A stretch of DNA of 64,000 bases. Origin: Erigeron canadensis (lineage: Eukaryota > Streptophyta > Magnoliopsida > Asterales > Asteraceae). The translations under genes were made by a program, and so were the position numbers. Shown piece after piece: positions 49,555 to 60,780 of this stretch (positions within the stretch are counted from its first letter, which is position 1; every line of letters begins with the position of its first letter). The DNA is taken from contig NC_057768.1 in assembly GCF_010389155.1 (NCBI RefSeq), forward strand, positions 26,979,966 through 27,043,965. Reading direction: 5' to 3'. The notes below the pieces were generated by a model. It was not told the origin of the DNA. It ran no database searches and saw only the letters and a program-made list of their open reading frames with translations.

Positions 49555-51322
49555 TATAACATCTTGAACTTTTATTTAACGGTTGACTTGAGTCGTTAAG
49601 TCAACACCTCATGTCCGTTAAGTCTCTAGGATATTTAATGCTTATGTGTGATTTATGTGCTATATGTGTAAGGTGTTTAATGTTTTAATGATGTTTGTTT
49701 TAATATGTTAAGATGGTCTAGACGTGCTTGATTTGTATTCCCGTTGACTTAATTAAGCATTAGATGTGAAGTTTTAAAGCCGAGGGACCCAAGTGTCATG
49801 TTTTAAAAGTTGCTACAATAGATTTTAGGTCATGTATGTGACCTAATACTCCCCATATATAATCAGCTTTTACTCTTAATTAACCCTCTCTCAAGAACCC
49901 TAGTGCCTCTCCCCTCATTCTATTCGATTTCAAGGGTTTTTGGTGGTGAATCCTCATAAAATTCGATCCTATCATCTTCCCTACAGGTAAAACATGATTC
50001 CTTGTTTGATTGATGATTCGTTTCATTAGGTTTTGTCCATTGACAACTGGTCATAGGGTTCGAGGTTGATTCGATTGAGTTTTGTTAGTGATAAATCATG
50101 TTTTCGGTGATTAAATATCACCATAATGTTTGAAATAAAGCATGAATCAATTGATGTTTTCACAGCACTAAAAAGGTTTGAAATAGGTCAATTTTATGTT
50201 TACTGGTCGTTCATGGGGTGGATTGGTTTGAAATTTCTTGCCCGACTAGTAGTAGGTTTGCCAGACCAGCAGTAGGTGCGGTGCACCCTTTCGAGTGGTG
50301 CGACGCACCCTTTTGAGTGGTGCGGCGCACTATGAAGTGCCAAGGTGAAGTGCGGTAATTTGGTGCGACACACCTAGTGGTGGTCTTTGAGGGTGTGGCA
50401 CACCTAGTGTATTTTATGCTTATTTGTCATTCGATGCTTAGTTCATTCGTGCTTCGTTATAGGTTTGCCGAGAGTACGTTACAAGCACGGTAAAGTGGAA
50501 TATAAGCTACTGTGAGCTGTTCTAAGCTAAGTTAACTTATTTTGTCACGCCAGGGAACACAATAAAAGTGAGATTTAATAATTAATCATTTTGACGAAAA
50601 TGTAGATATCTCATACATATGTAGGGGTATGGGAACCACGTGAGGGACAATATGGGTTTTTTAAGAGGTTACCTTTACTATGCTTATTATGTGGGACAAG
50701 AACGGGATTTTAAATGATGTATGAACTCATAGCAAGTAGTATTCCCTTTCTTGACTATTGTTATAATGATGTTATGTATGAATGTTGAATATGTGATGAT
50801 TGTGATGCTTGATATGGTGAATGCTTTGTAGCAAGATGTAACCCTTATCATCATAATGAAATGTAATGATTGCTTGCATACGTGTTGATTATGTCGATGA
50901 TTGATTGATTGCTAGGTAGTATCATGTCCATGCTGATTTCGTCGTTGATGATGTCGTTTGTTGTCGAATGGCCAATCACATTTAGTTCACTAGACTTAAG
51001 TAGGAATAATATGTGACGATGCACGATAGTGCCTTAATAGCAAATGATGTTAATGACGAATTAATGATATGCGGTGAGATAGTCTTAATGTCGAATTAAT
51101 GATATGTCTAATGAGATATTGCTAATGACGATATAATGATATGAGATGCAATAGAGATTAACTTTTCGTTGTCGATTTGAGTTGACATGTGTTGATATGT
51201 GACAATATCTGTCGTTATGTGATGATGTGTGATAACATTAAATCTCCTAGAGACTTAACGAACATGTAATGTTGACTTAACGACTCAAGTCAACCGTTAA
51301 TTAAAAAGTCCGAGATGTTACA
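49555..51322. mobile_element. Long element with ~75-bp inverted ends (solo-LTR-like)
   Basis: Ends TATAACATCTTG... and ...GAGATGTTACA are inverted copies over at least 75 bp, including 'aacggttgacttgagtcgtt'. The TGTAACATC/GATGTTACA ends resemble palindromic-ended plant LTRs; long inverted ends also fit a MULE. A 6-bp match (agaaaa) lies near both borders but is not clean. The interior has palindromic GGTGCG..GCACC motifs (50275-50380) and no coding region. Confidence 0.5.
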
Positions 51323-51417
51323 GAAAAAAGGGTTTCTAATTGGAAATAGTGGGCTCTATTATAATTGAAAGGAGTCTCTTGTTTAAAAGGACCCGATCAT
51401 TGAAGCGAACCCTATTA

Positions 51418-51792
51418 TCTATAAACCCTTATAAAGGGTATTGGGATTAAGTTTTAAGCACTTTTTTTTATTCCCATAATACTCTCCTTAATTACATTGT
51501 ATTTTACACCTCCTCCTCTAAATGTCGAAATTACCCCTATCAAAATTTAAACCCACAAAAAAAGAAACCTATATCAAAAAAAAAAAAAAACATATCACTT
51601 TTTCTATCTGATCTCCATATCGCAACCCTTGCCATCAATTCATCACCATCAACAACTAAATCACAACCCATCTCTATCTCGCCGGATTTATCGCCCCCAA
51701 CCACCACCACTGGATTCCTCACCATCAACAATAGTTTTTTCTAATATTGACAGCTGCTTTCTAGCCGCCGCAACGCGCGGGCACTAGGCTAG
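51418..51792 (+). mobile_element. Short Helitron
   Basis: 5' TCTATAAACCCTTATAAAGG after A; 3' hairpin CCGCAACGCGCGG, then 'gcactaggctag' before t. 375 bp, non-coding. Confidence 0.65.
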
Positions 51793-52086
51793 TCAACTCA
51801 AATAGGACTCCCCTGTATAGGCATGGTTGTTAAGCAGGTTCTAATATACATTTTAACCGGGTCATATAAAGGTTAGCGTGTAGTATTAATCGGACGGGTA
51901 TTAAGACTAGTAATGATATATATATACACACACACACATATATATGGTATGGTTAACGTGAGAACCAAAAATAGAGTGAAAACTGTGTGAACAACTATTT
52001 TGCCTCCAACTTTCCTCTTTTTGGTGTGGTTTTTAATTTATTAAAATCATTAAAAAAATTTTGTTTCATTTTATTTTACATAAAAA

Positions 52087-52244
52087 ATTATATGGGTTAT
52101 GTGTTGAAAACTATGGATACGGTACATATGTTTCCTTTATCCGATCTAAAGGGGTCGTCACCGGACGCATATGAGAATGCTATTGATTTGATGAGCGGCG
52201 ATCCAAGAGATGGTGGTGGTTGGATATTGTACGGGCGTACGTAG
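52087..52244 (+). other. Unassigned open stretch, possible captured exon
   Basis: A GC-richer frame reads YMGYVLKTMDTVHMFPLSDL, KGSSPDAYENAIDLMSG and GGGWILYGRT. It is not recognised. It lacks an obvious start or splice pairing and lies between transposons, so it may be a remnant of a captured gene or element ORF. Confidence 0.3.
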
Positions 52245-52334
52245 CCGTTTAGGGCAAATGATTAGAGATGGTTTTAGTGGCTCTCGCGTTTTCACCCTTG
52301 TTTTGCTTCTCCCTTGATCATTTCACTATATATA

Positions 52335-52603
52335 TATATATATATACTATATTATAAAAGAAATAATCCCTTGTTGAAAGTTACATTGAAAGAATTGTCC
52401 AAAATGCTCTTAACGATTAAGTTACATTATCAGTCCTTTATATTCTTAAATATATCCATTAACCTTTCAAATCAGTTATTTTCATATCAATTATAATACT
52501 ACTCGACGCTGTTTCTACCACCAACAGTTGTCCCCACCAAAACACTGTCACCTCCATGACACCTCCCCCCCCCTCCTTTTCGTATTGACTGGTACCATGC
52601 TAG
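52335..52603 (+). mobile_element. Short Helitron, 5' end obscured by (TA)n
   Basis: 'tatactatattataaaagaa' near the start and 'ttgactggtaccatgctag' before t at the end match the 20068-20346 family. The 5' TC is lost in a (TA)n run. Just downstream of RBR exon 2. Confidence 0.5.
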
Positions 52604-52680
52604 TGTATATATATAAATTATATAATACATAGTATAACTGATCTAGAAATAAGAAAAAAACGATATAAAGATGATGACGA

Positions 52681-55600
52681 CTATATAACCATTTGATTTG
52701 TATTTTCGTCAATGTTCGGACAATGTAACATCTTCTTGCAATCTTCTTTTCCGCACTTGTAGCAAAACGTGGTTCCACATCTGCAAAGACGACGTAAATT
52801 AGTTTGAATTCTATTGCAATTCTATGATCAATATAATTAAAAATTTAGAATTATCATCCTGTGGCAAGGCAATAAACTGTATTAAAAGGCAAATTGTAGT
52901 AAAAGTTTTTTTTTTTTTTTTTTTTTGATGCATTTAGATGTCAAGTAGCTGAATAACAACCAATAATCAATAAATGGATTAATATATGAGAGAACCTAAG
53001 ATTTTGAGGTTTTTGGTTCAAATATCAATGTGAACAAAAGGTTCTCAACAATCAAGATAGGAGTTTTCTCAAAGATGGGATTCCAATATAATTAGAGTTG
53101 AGTATATTAAAAGACAGCGACAGCTCTATCCATACTTGTCGTGCCAAGAACAGGTAGCTAGCTAAATTACATATCTAACGTTTAGCAAGGTGAATATGAC
53201 CCATACAAAACGTCGACACTAGCAATAAAAGATGAAATTCAGAATATGTTCACCCCATCTCTCTCCTTAATAAAAGAAGGTTCCTTAAACTAATGACTTC
53301 TAAAAATCTGCCAAGTGGCAACATGGCCCTTTCATTAGAATAGGTTCCGTCTTATAACGTCAAATAAAAAATTAAAAATTAAAAAAAATAAGAATTAAAG
53401 GTAAAGGTATATGAATATGAATAGAACAGATGCATCAACACTATCAACAATCAAGAAGAAACAATCGATCAAAATCAAAATCAAAGAGAAACATCAACTT
53501 TTCATCTTAATTGAAGTGTCAATATTTATTATCTTTCACTATCGTTTCAACTTTTGTATATACCCTCACTCTAAAAACCTAAAATCATCAAAATAGGAAG
53601 AACAATTTTCATTTTCTATATAATCTTACTACAAATCTTGATCCATCAAAAAGGAAGAACAATTAAAAATTAGATGCATCAGGCTAATTTTAAAGTGTTC
53701 TTTTGGCTTGAATATTCAAATTCACAATGTTCTTTAAAAGTCAGATGGATGAACTTCGGCCTTGCATATGGTAAAAATAATTCAGGTATCTTTAAACTTT
53801 ATTTTAGGGTTTTCATTTGCAATATTCCGATTCGGCCTTTTGTTAATGGTTTTATTATACATAAATTACTTCCCATTTTCTTTGTTATTGTTACTCATGA
53901 TTTATTTAAAACACGGTTCTAAAGATATACACAAATCTCTCTAAAACACGCTTTTAAAAGTAGTTTCTAAAATTCTGTTATGAACAAAATGACAATGAAT
54001 TTGATAAAAAAAAATCTTTGTGAAACATATGAAGATTTAATTTCCTACTTTTTTAGTGAAACAATATATATTTGTGTATATCTTCAGAACCGATTTTTAC
54101 ATGTATATATAGTGCCCCAAAATCCCTTGATCAGTGTCAAATCAATTACGCCTTTTCTCTTACTGTCTTTTATAATCCTCTATCAACCACACTTTAAGTA
54201 ATTGATATGGCTGCTGAAAACCTTTCCCTTGTCAGCGAAATTAATGGGTAAACTGACGGTTGGAAGATCAAAGTTATGGTAATGAGGCTCTGGAAGCAGA
54301 CATTCAGCAACAATCTCAATGTTATTTCAAGTATTGACATGGTCTTGGTTGACGCCTGACGGGCAGGTAAATAGTTATGTTGTTATATAACAAGTTTGTA
54401 TATTGTTAGTCATTATGTCCAGTGTTTGTTCCACTTCCTTGATGATAATTGTTAGATATGTGATATATAACAAGTTTGTATATCATTAGTCATTATGCTT
54501 GCACCAAATGCTCTAAAAAGGTTGAGCGTCTTTACCAACTGGTGGATGAGAATACCGATGATGAGGGTGTTGCTCGCTTTGAATGTGGTGTGATAATTGA
54601 TGTCTACCCCAAGTATGCATATACTCCTATAATACATTTAGTTAAAATGCACCTATCCCATAGTTTGTTAAAAATTGATGGTAATCTATTAAATTTCAGG
54701 ATAAAGTTGCAAGTGCGTGTGCAAGATGCAACCGGTTCCATCTTTTTAGTGGTTTTTGAAAGAGACGTGACAGGTTTTGTGCACAAACCAGCATCCCAGT
54801 TGATTAGCCAGGCCAACAATGTACGCATCGTATAACCTTTCTACATTAAAATTCATAATAACGTTGATCATTTTATAGTGATACAACCCGCTTTTATTTC
54901 AATGTCTAGGGCGACCATTTTGAGTTGTTCCCACCTAAGTTTAACATGTTTGTTGGTAAGCAATTTGCTTTTAAAATCAAGGTGTCAAGTTACAACATAG
55001 ACAACAACTATTATGTTTATACTGTGAACAAGTTATCTGACGAGGAGGGTATTATTGAGTCTATCCTTATAAGGGCACATGATGATGAGGTATTAACGAT
55101 AAATATCCCCAATTTATTTTAAAAAAGTTTCTTTGCTAAGTTTCGCTTATAGTAAGACTTTTATTTTTGCCGAACTGTCTTAGGAATCCCCATCTGATGT
55201 TGATCCACGTGCTATTTCCCAACTGCCATTACTTCCTGCCCTGTCTGCAAAGGTATATTCAACTCGAGTTCCACATTTAATGTTGGTTTTTATATTCAAA
55301 AGCATATATATTTAAACAGTTGCTGAACGAGTAACTTGGTTTTATCGCCTCATAGGATGCTGTTTCCGGTACTGATGAAACTTCCACGCCTGTGGAAGCT
55401 ATGAAAAGCACAACGTCAAGTCCAGGGTCAAAGAAAGTGGTAAATGATGATGAACTGGTCGTCACAGGCTCAACTTCAAAGGGGCGTCCAGATGTTCGCA
55501 AAATGAAGGTTCCGAAGCTAGAGAAGTTTTAAAAACTTCCCATCACCATAGCTGCCAAGTTTCAGTTTTAATTTCCTGTCCTTTCTTGAACTTCATGACA

Positions 55601-58600
55601 TTTTTGTCGTTTCCTTAGCCTTTTGGTTGTTTGGCTGTTTTTGAACAATTTTCAAGTTTGCCGGTTTTCCTGGCGAAGACTATTGTTTTCTTTACAATGA
55701 TTGAATAAATGTTGTGGTTTTTATGATTAGTTATGTGTTGCTTCATATTATTTACTTAGCCGTGATATTATTTCTAGTATGTAATGGCTTAAGTTGTTGC
55801 CCTTCATATTTCCGAATTCACCCGGAAATGGACACATGAGGCTTAGCTCTTATTTCAAAGTCTATTTGGATTAGAAATTGCTGGAAATTACAGCCACAAT
55901 GAAGAAGACGAAAAAGAAGTTTTTTCAAACCTCTGATATTCTCCATACTTTCCATTAGGTAGCATCATGTAGTCAACGATCTCTTATGTTAATATTAACC
56001 TTTTTTCCCCTTAAGCTATATGGTTTTAACAAGTTTGGTCCTATTGCTGTGACCATGCCCAATTCCAAACTCTTCCCCTGCAACAACGGCTACTACATAC
56101 CGTGCTGTTGTGCATCATGAAGTCAGTTATACTACCCTGATTGTAAAGGTTACTAGATTAGATTAACGAATTGAGTTTAAAGAGTATTAATTTAGTTATT
56201 TTGCAACGATATAAGTTTACAATAAATTCTGTAAATTTTAAATTTTTATATGAAGTTTTTATATCATAATTAAGGTTATTTCTACTTGAACTCTAAGTCT
56301 AACTACTAACTGCGTTTATAAACTGAAGCTCATGAACAAATACCCGATCTTTGCAAGACGAAACGAAAACATCATGTGACACTCAGCACATATAGAAATC
56401 AAAAACCAATGTAATGTTTCTATGCATAATAACTCATCATCAGTTTCTATTAATTTGATGTATTCTTTTAATGCATAATGGGCCAGTCACAATGGGATGG
56501 ATATTGTTGCTGGTCGAATTCTTATTCTTGGGGTTGTCTGTTGGAAATAAGAATGAAGGCATATGTGACCTTCGTAGCATTATGGCTCAACATATTGTTC
56601 ATGAGAAGCCTGCGGATTTCATCAATGGGCATATATATCCTAACTTACCTATCAAGTAGACATCTTATGATCGGTCAAATTATCAAGATAATGAATACAT
56701 ACAATAAAGGCAAGCTGTACCTAACTCTTCCAACAATGAGTGTATGCAACAACTCAATACTATCGAAAAATGTAAGATATTATTGTTACTATAAGTATAC
56801 TATAAGTACCTGATATATACCTATTAATAGTTAGGGGTTTGCTAAATATAACCCTTAGGGCTGTGTTTAAGGTGCATAAATTATTTGTACATTAACAATG
56901 AAAATCAGGGGGCAGACTTTTAATATGGAAGGTATAAGTTTTTTTATACACGTTAAATACAACCTTTAGGGTTGTATTTAGCATTTCCCTAATAGTTAAA
57001 TAATAAATTACACCTATTAATAGTTAAATATTAAATTACTTCTCATTAGAATTAATCAAATGTGAATAAGACTTGACTTAATTTAGGTAACAACTAATAG
57101 GCATTTAATAATCCTGGTAGCAATCCAATTCCAATTTTTCATTTAATTTAGGATGGATCATCTAATGTTGATCTCCAAGTGTTGAATGAACTGTCATTAT
57201 TTATTGGGCTTAACAAAGAGGTAGAACTTATTACATGTCAAACTTTTATTATTTAACCTTATACTTGAACACGATAACTATTATACGTATATTAAATGAT
57301 TTCTAATTTTAAATATAAATAGGATGCTGTGTTCATGACCACTGAAACGACCAATACTGCCTCAAGTTCAGGTTCTAAGAAAGTGGTTGAACATGATGAT
57401 GTAGATGATGCTCAAAAAATTAAAGTTCCGAAGCTACAGTCTTAATTCTCATAACACAGCTCCTACTTGAAGTTCCCATTTTGATGTTTCATGTTTACTT
57501 TAAATGTTTTGCCTTTTACATTGTTTGGTAATATATCGCTTAGTTACTCTTTTACTTTATTGATTTCATAGAACTTAGAGTCGCGCAAAACAATGTATTC
57601 TTCATTATAGGTGATTTAGTTAAATATTGTGGTTAATTGGATAAATGCACTTACAAGTATTCCAATATATAAAATTCTTATGTATTTTGCTATTCATACT
57701 CGGGTATCACCCGGGTTGATTAGCTAGTTAATTATAAAATATACGGGATCTAGAACTTGCTATTAAAAATCGAATTTGATCTCCACCTAAAGGACTTGAA
57801 GTGTGAACTAGATTCTTCCCTTCATATCAATTCGAACCAATTGAAAAACAGGGTGTTCATATGATTTTTGGGAAAACATATATATATATATATATATATA
57901 TAGGAGAGAGAAAGTGAAAGAAAAGAATATTATCGATGAATTGTTTGATTATTAATGAATATACATATAGGCAGATAGTCATCGCCATATTTGATGTCTA
58001 GCTGATATTTTTATAAGCAGTGCCGTCTCATAGATTTTAAAGGCCTTGCACTGCATTATTTATAAGGACCTTTATCCATTCATTTACGTATTTTTTCATT
58101 TTATAGATTAAAAAAATACCTTTTATAATTAGCAATTCTAAACAGAAACACAATATCACATTGTAATCGTTGGGTATTATGATATGAATATTTAGTACTA
58201 GCAAAAGAAAAATGAACTTTTGTCCCCTTAAACAAAACCAGGCCTTCTTCATTTGAACATGTTGAACACCCTCAAATCCGGTCCTGTTTATAAGTGAGGT
58301 AACGATATTATATATATTTCGAAAACTTTTTGAAAACAAATTTCTTTAAATTAATAGTCAAAAACCTATATATGTTACTTCAAATAATAATTAAGAAATT
58401 CGAATAAAAAGGTTTCGTTTTTATATATTTTTTCCCAAGATGATTATTAAGCCTCCCGGCGGTACGTTGTATATAGATCAACAAGAAGTTATCAAATAGA
58501 GTAATTTAACTTAATTGAATCATAATTAGTCATCCTTATATATAGGATATATATGGAAGTCTAAGTAGTTAAGTCCGAGTGCGCGCATGTATGCAATTAT

Positions 58601-59244
58601 TGCATGTGTGTGCGTAATTAAATTAAGTAATTAACAAACCTGCATCTAACTTGGTTGCAACCATTGATGCGCTCAACGCATTGCCTACACCCTGGACACC
58701 TTTGCCATTCATTCAATTTCGAAACATGATCAAAAGCGACTTCGTTTTGAGCTTCTTCAGCCTTCAAGCAAATAGTACGTCCTTCATGAGGCCATGGAAC
58801 CTTGCAACGGAAACAATAAGGCTTTTTGCAACACGGACAAACACATCTTGTCAGATCGCCACCGCACTCGTTCAAAATCAACTCACCGCACTCAATGTTT
58901 GGGCAATAAGCCCTATCAACTCTTAACACAGATGATTCACATAACACGTCGCACCATTTTTCAAACACTTGTGATGCGATTTTGGGACGACATGATAAGG
59001 GTTTAAGATAGCGTTTGCAGGTTATAGCAGGACATTTGATGCGTGACACGTTTGCCTCGAGTTTCACTTGTATGTATTTGATCATACAATCTGTGCAAAA
59101 AGGATGACGCCGGCGGCATCGTTTGTTGTTGTTGTTGAATTTGAAGTTGAGGAGGATGTCTGGTTCCATGCAAATCTCGCAAGTGAATGTTTGATCTCGA
59201 TCAATGCGATTGAAGCAATTAGTAAGGGGTATTGTATTCCCCAT
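52681..59244 (-). CDS. Short RBR (RING-IBR-RING) E3 ubiquitin ligase, copy B
   Basis: Exon 1 is 59244-58640 (201 codons plus AG, donor GTTTGT) and exon 2 is 52780-52681 (A + 33 codons with stop); phases agree (AG|A = Arg) and give 234 aa. RING1: CEIC ... RRRHPFCTDC ... KCPAITCKR. IBR: YCPNIECGELI ... CVCPCCKKPYCFRCKVPWP. RING2: CPGCRQCVERINGCNQVRCR joined to CGTTFCYKCG; the Cys of INGCN is the expected catalytic acceptor for ubiquitin. The protein resembles plant RSL1-like short RBR ligases; substrate unknown. The start is the ATG of MGNTIPLTN; an earlier in-frame TTG is not needed. The 5.86-kb intron contains an RPA-bearing Helitron and a hAT MITE, so splicing across it is inferred from phase and homology, not proven. 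Homologous order in copies A and C supports pairing of these exons. Confidence 0.68.
54207..55532 (+). pseudogene. RPA70-like single-stranded DNA-binding protein, decayed
   Basis: The first exon (54207-54366) reads MAAENLSLVSEING-stop-TDGWKIKV...ISSIDMVLVDA-stop, i.e. the N-terminal OB-fold with two in-frame stops. The central OB-folds are missing: only 124 bp separate it from exon 54490-54612 (HYACTKCSKKVERLYQL...). The remaining exons 54700-54820 (KIKLQVRVQDATGSIFLVVF), 54910-55089 (GDHFELFPPKFNMFVGKQFA...), 55184-55252 and 55356-55532 (ending KMKVPKLEKF-stop) keep phase and splice sites. The zinc ribbon keeps CTKC but lacks the second C-x-x-C pair. The family is the RPA1 C-terminal domain typical of Helitron-borne RPA genes. 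The C-terminal half could still be transcribed but not as a full protein. Confidence 0.75.
56834..56989. mobile_element. MITE with exact 9-bp target duplication
   Basis: Inverted ends GGGGTTTGCTAAATATAACC and its counterpart ending AGCATTTCCC. Flanked by taatagtta at 56825-56833 and 56990-56998. A 9-bp duplication suggests a Mutator-type origin. Related to the tandem units at 7680-7900. Confidence 0.75.
57152..57445 (+). pseudogene. Second copy of the RPA70-like 3' exons
   Basis: 57152-57220 (69 nt, DGSSNVDLQVLNELSLFIGL...) and 57323-57445 (DAVFMTTETTNTASSSGSKK ... KIKVPKLQS-stop) correspond to exons 55184-55252 and 55356-55532, with the same exon length and splice phase. The last exon is shorter. 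Indicates a partial tandem duplication inside the element. Confidence 0.65.
58018..58286. mobile_element. hAT-type MITE in RBR copy B intron
   Basis: Begins CAGTGCCGTCTC and ends CCGGTCCTG. Flanked by an exact 8-bp duplication tttataag (58010-58017 and 58287-58294). The minus-strand open frame across it (58037-58339) is incidental. Confidence 0.75.
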
Positions 59245-60522
59245 CGAATTAAATGACAGTATCAATTAGTTAATTAAAATCGCCTTAGAAAACCTTTAGG
59301 CTGATTAAGTAGTATTTATAGTTTACAATTCGTATAGATTATCCTTGTTGTACTGAAACTCAAATACATATATAGGATGAATTGCTGGCCACGTACACCA
59401 TGTTTAATTTTACCGATCGAGTATAAAACATAAGAGAATTAATTTGGATGAGATAGACCCTTTATCTATCTCTACTAGTTTCTAACACCCCACTTCTAAC
59501 CTCCAATATTACTTTCGAGCTTAAACTATAATACAAGAGTTCTAAACAGAATTTCTCTTTATATTTTTACAATCACCATAGACTAAATGATCTTTGACCT
59601 TAATCTTCAACAAATCATTTATATATGCCCGGAAGCTAGATAAAAGCCCATTGCACTACTCTCTCTTGATACTTGCCACAGGAAAGAAAAACTACGGTAG
59701 GAAAAAAAAACTGCAGCTAAGCGAATTGCTCAGTGCGCGAATATAGTAATACATATAATAATATTTAAGATAGACAAAATTTTTTTCAAACAAAACATCA
59801 TTTAAATCATACAAAGATTTAAAAGATATTTTTAAATAACCAAATTATTAAAGTCACATTTTAAATAGATAACTATAAATCAAAACAAATATCGTTATAT
59901 CATCAAATCCATATTTTAACATTACAAAAGTAACATATCAATAACCAAAGTTATCAAAAAAACCTACAAAGTTTCATATTTTTAAATCCAACATTATCAA
60001 AATACCTACATTTCACAGTTCCATATTTCCAAAGTCAACCAAGTTCCTACAACAAAAACGCATACATTTGCATATCGAATCCCATGGATCGACAAACAAA
60101 TGTGAGACATATATACAATGGACCTGCAGATCCAAATGTACCCTATATATGTGTAATGGTGTGTCGGGCACAACACAACCATCCACCCTACCAAATCGGA
60201 CAAATCCTACAGTTCCTAGAGTCGACTCATACACCCCCTAAACAAAAATAGCCATTTCTCTTATAGCAATCCTACAAGCGGAGACGCCGTGAACACATCA
60301 CACCATCACGGTGGTGTCATACCATCGGTGCCCCCAAATGATGCGCGTATAGTACCTCCATAGGTGGTTAGCTCGGATTTTCATATCAAATTCCCATATA
60401 TCAGACCAACTTTGTAAATAACTTTTCAAAAACTCTTATTATACAATGTTTTAAGAGCTTTTATGTTTCGAATCATAAATGCCACTTATATGGGTTATCA
60501 AAAGAACTCTTTCATACATATA
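59245..60522. other. Upstream region of RBR copy B; possible retroelement debris
   Basis: The first 200-300 bp are the presumed promoter of the RBR gene. 59485-60240 contains a moderately GC-richer stretch ('taacaccccacttctaacct', 'gtgtgtcgggcacaacaca') with overlapping minus frames of 65-73 codons that I cannot assign; it may be LTR or untranslated retroelement sequence. Confidence 0.3.
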
Positions 60523-60780
60523 CTTTATTCGTCTCATACTAAGTGTTCTAGTTTCACTTTTTGAGTCTTTTTTCTTTCAACTTTGACCGTAAATATTTTT
60601 GTTTGTGTTATATAACACTTGATATAACATATATGAGTTGATTGAGTTTTAGATGTACTTTTCATTGATATAACTTTCATAAGCTAATATATAGCACAAA
60701 CAAAGATATTTACGGTCAAAGTCGGAAAACAAAAAAACTTGACCAATCAAAATTGGATAATGAATATGGGACGGAGGGAG
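60523..60780. mobile_element. Stowaway-like MITE
   Basis: The right end is the classic complement of CTCCCTCCGTCCCATA (gggacggagggag), flanked by ta. The left end 'ctttattcgtctcatactaa' is a degraded copy, also after ta. The internal 'gaccgtaaatatttttgttt' occurs in both orientations. Confidence 0.75.

Larger units (their letters stand above)
53258..57727 (+). mobile_element. Helitron-like element carrying RPA70-like exons
   Basis: Putative 5' end TCTCTCTCCTTAATAAAAGA after A (53257). 3' end hairpin CGGGTatcACCCG, then 'ggttgattagctag' before t (57728). The interior contains decayed RPA1/RPA70-like exons (54207-55532) and a second partial set (57152-57445). Plant Helitrons are known to carry RPA-like single-strand DNA-binding genes. 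No Rep/helicase was seen in the 4.47 kb. The 5' border is less certain than the 3' border. Confidence 0.6.

Noticed and set aside
58037..58339. 100-aa hydrophobic minus frame
   Set aside because: Coincides with a non-coding hAT MITE with an exact target duplication; the frame crosses its border.
58651..59256. Plus-strand frames opposite the RBR exon
   Set aside because: Antisense shadows of the cysteine-rich RBR coding sequence.
60006..60234. Two overlapping minus frames of 65-73 aa
   Set aside because: No recognisable domain, no splice context; likely retroelement or intergenic text.
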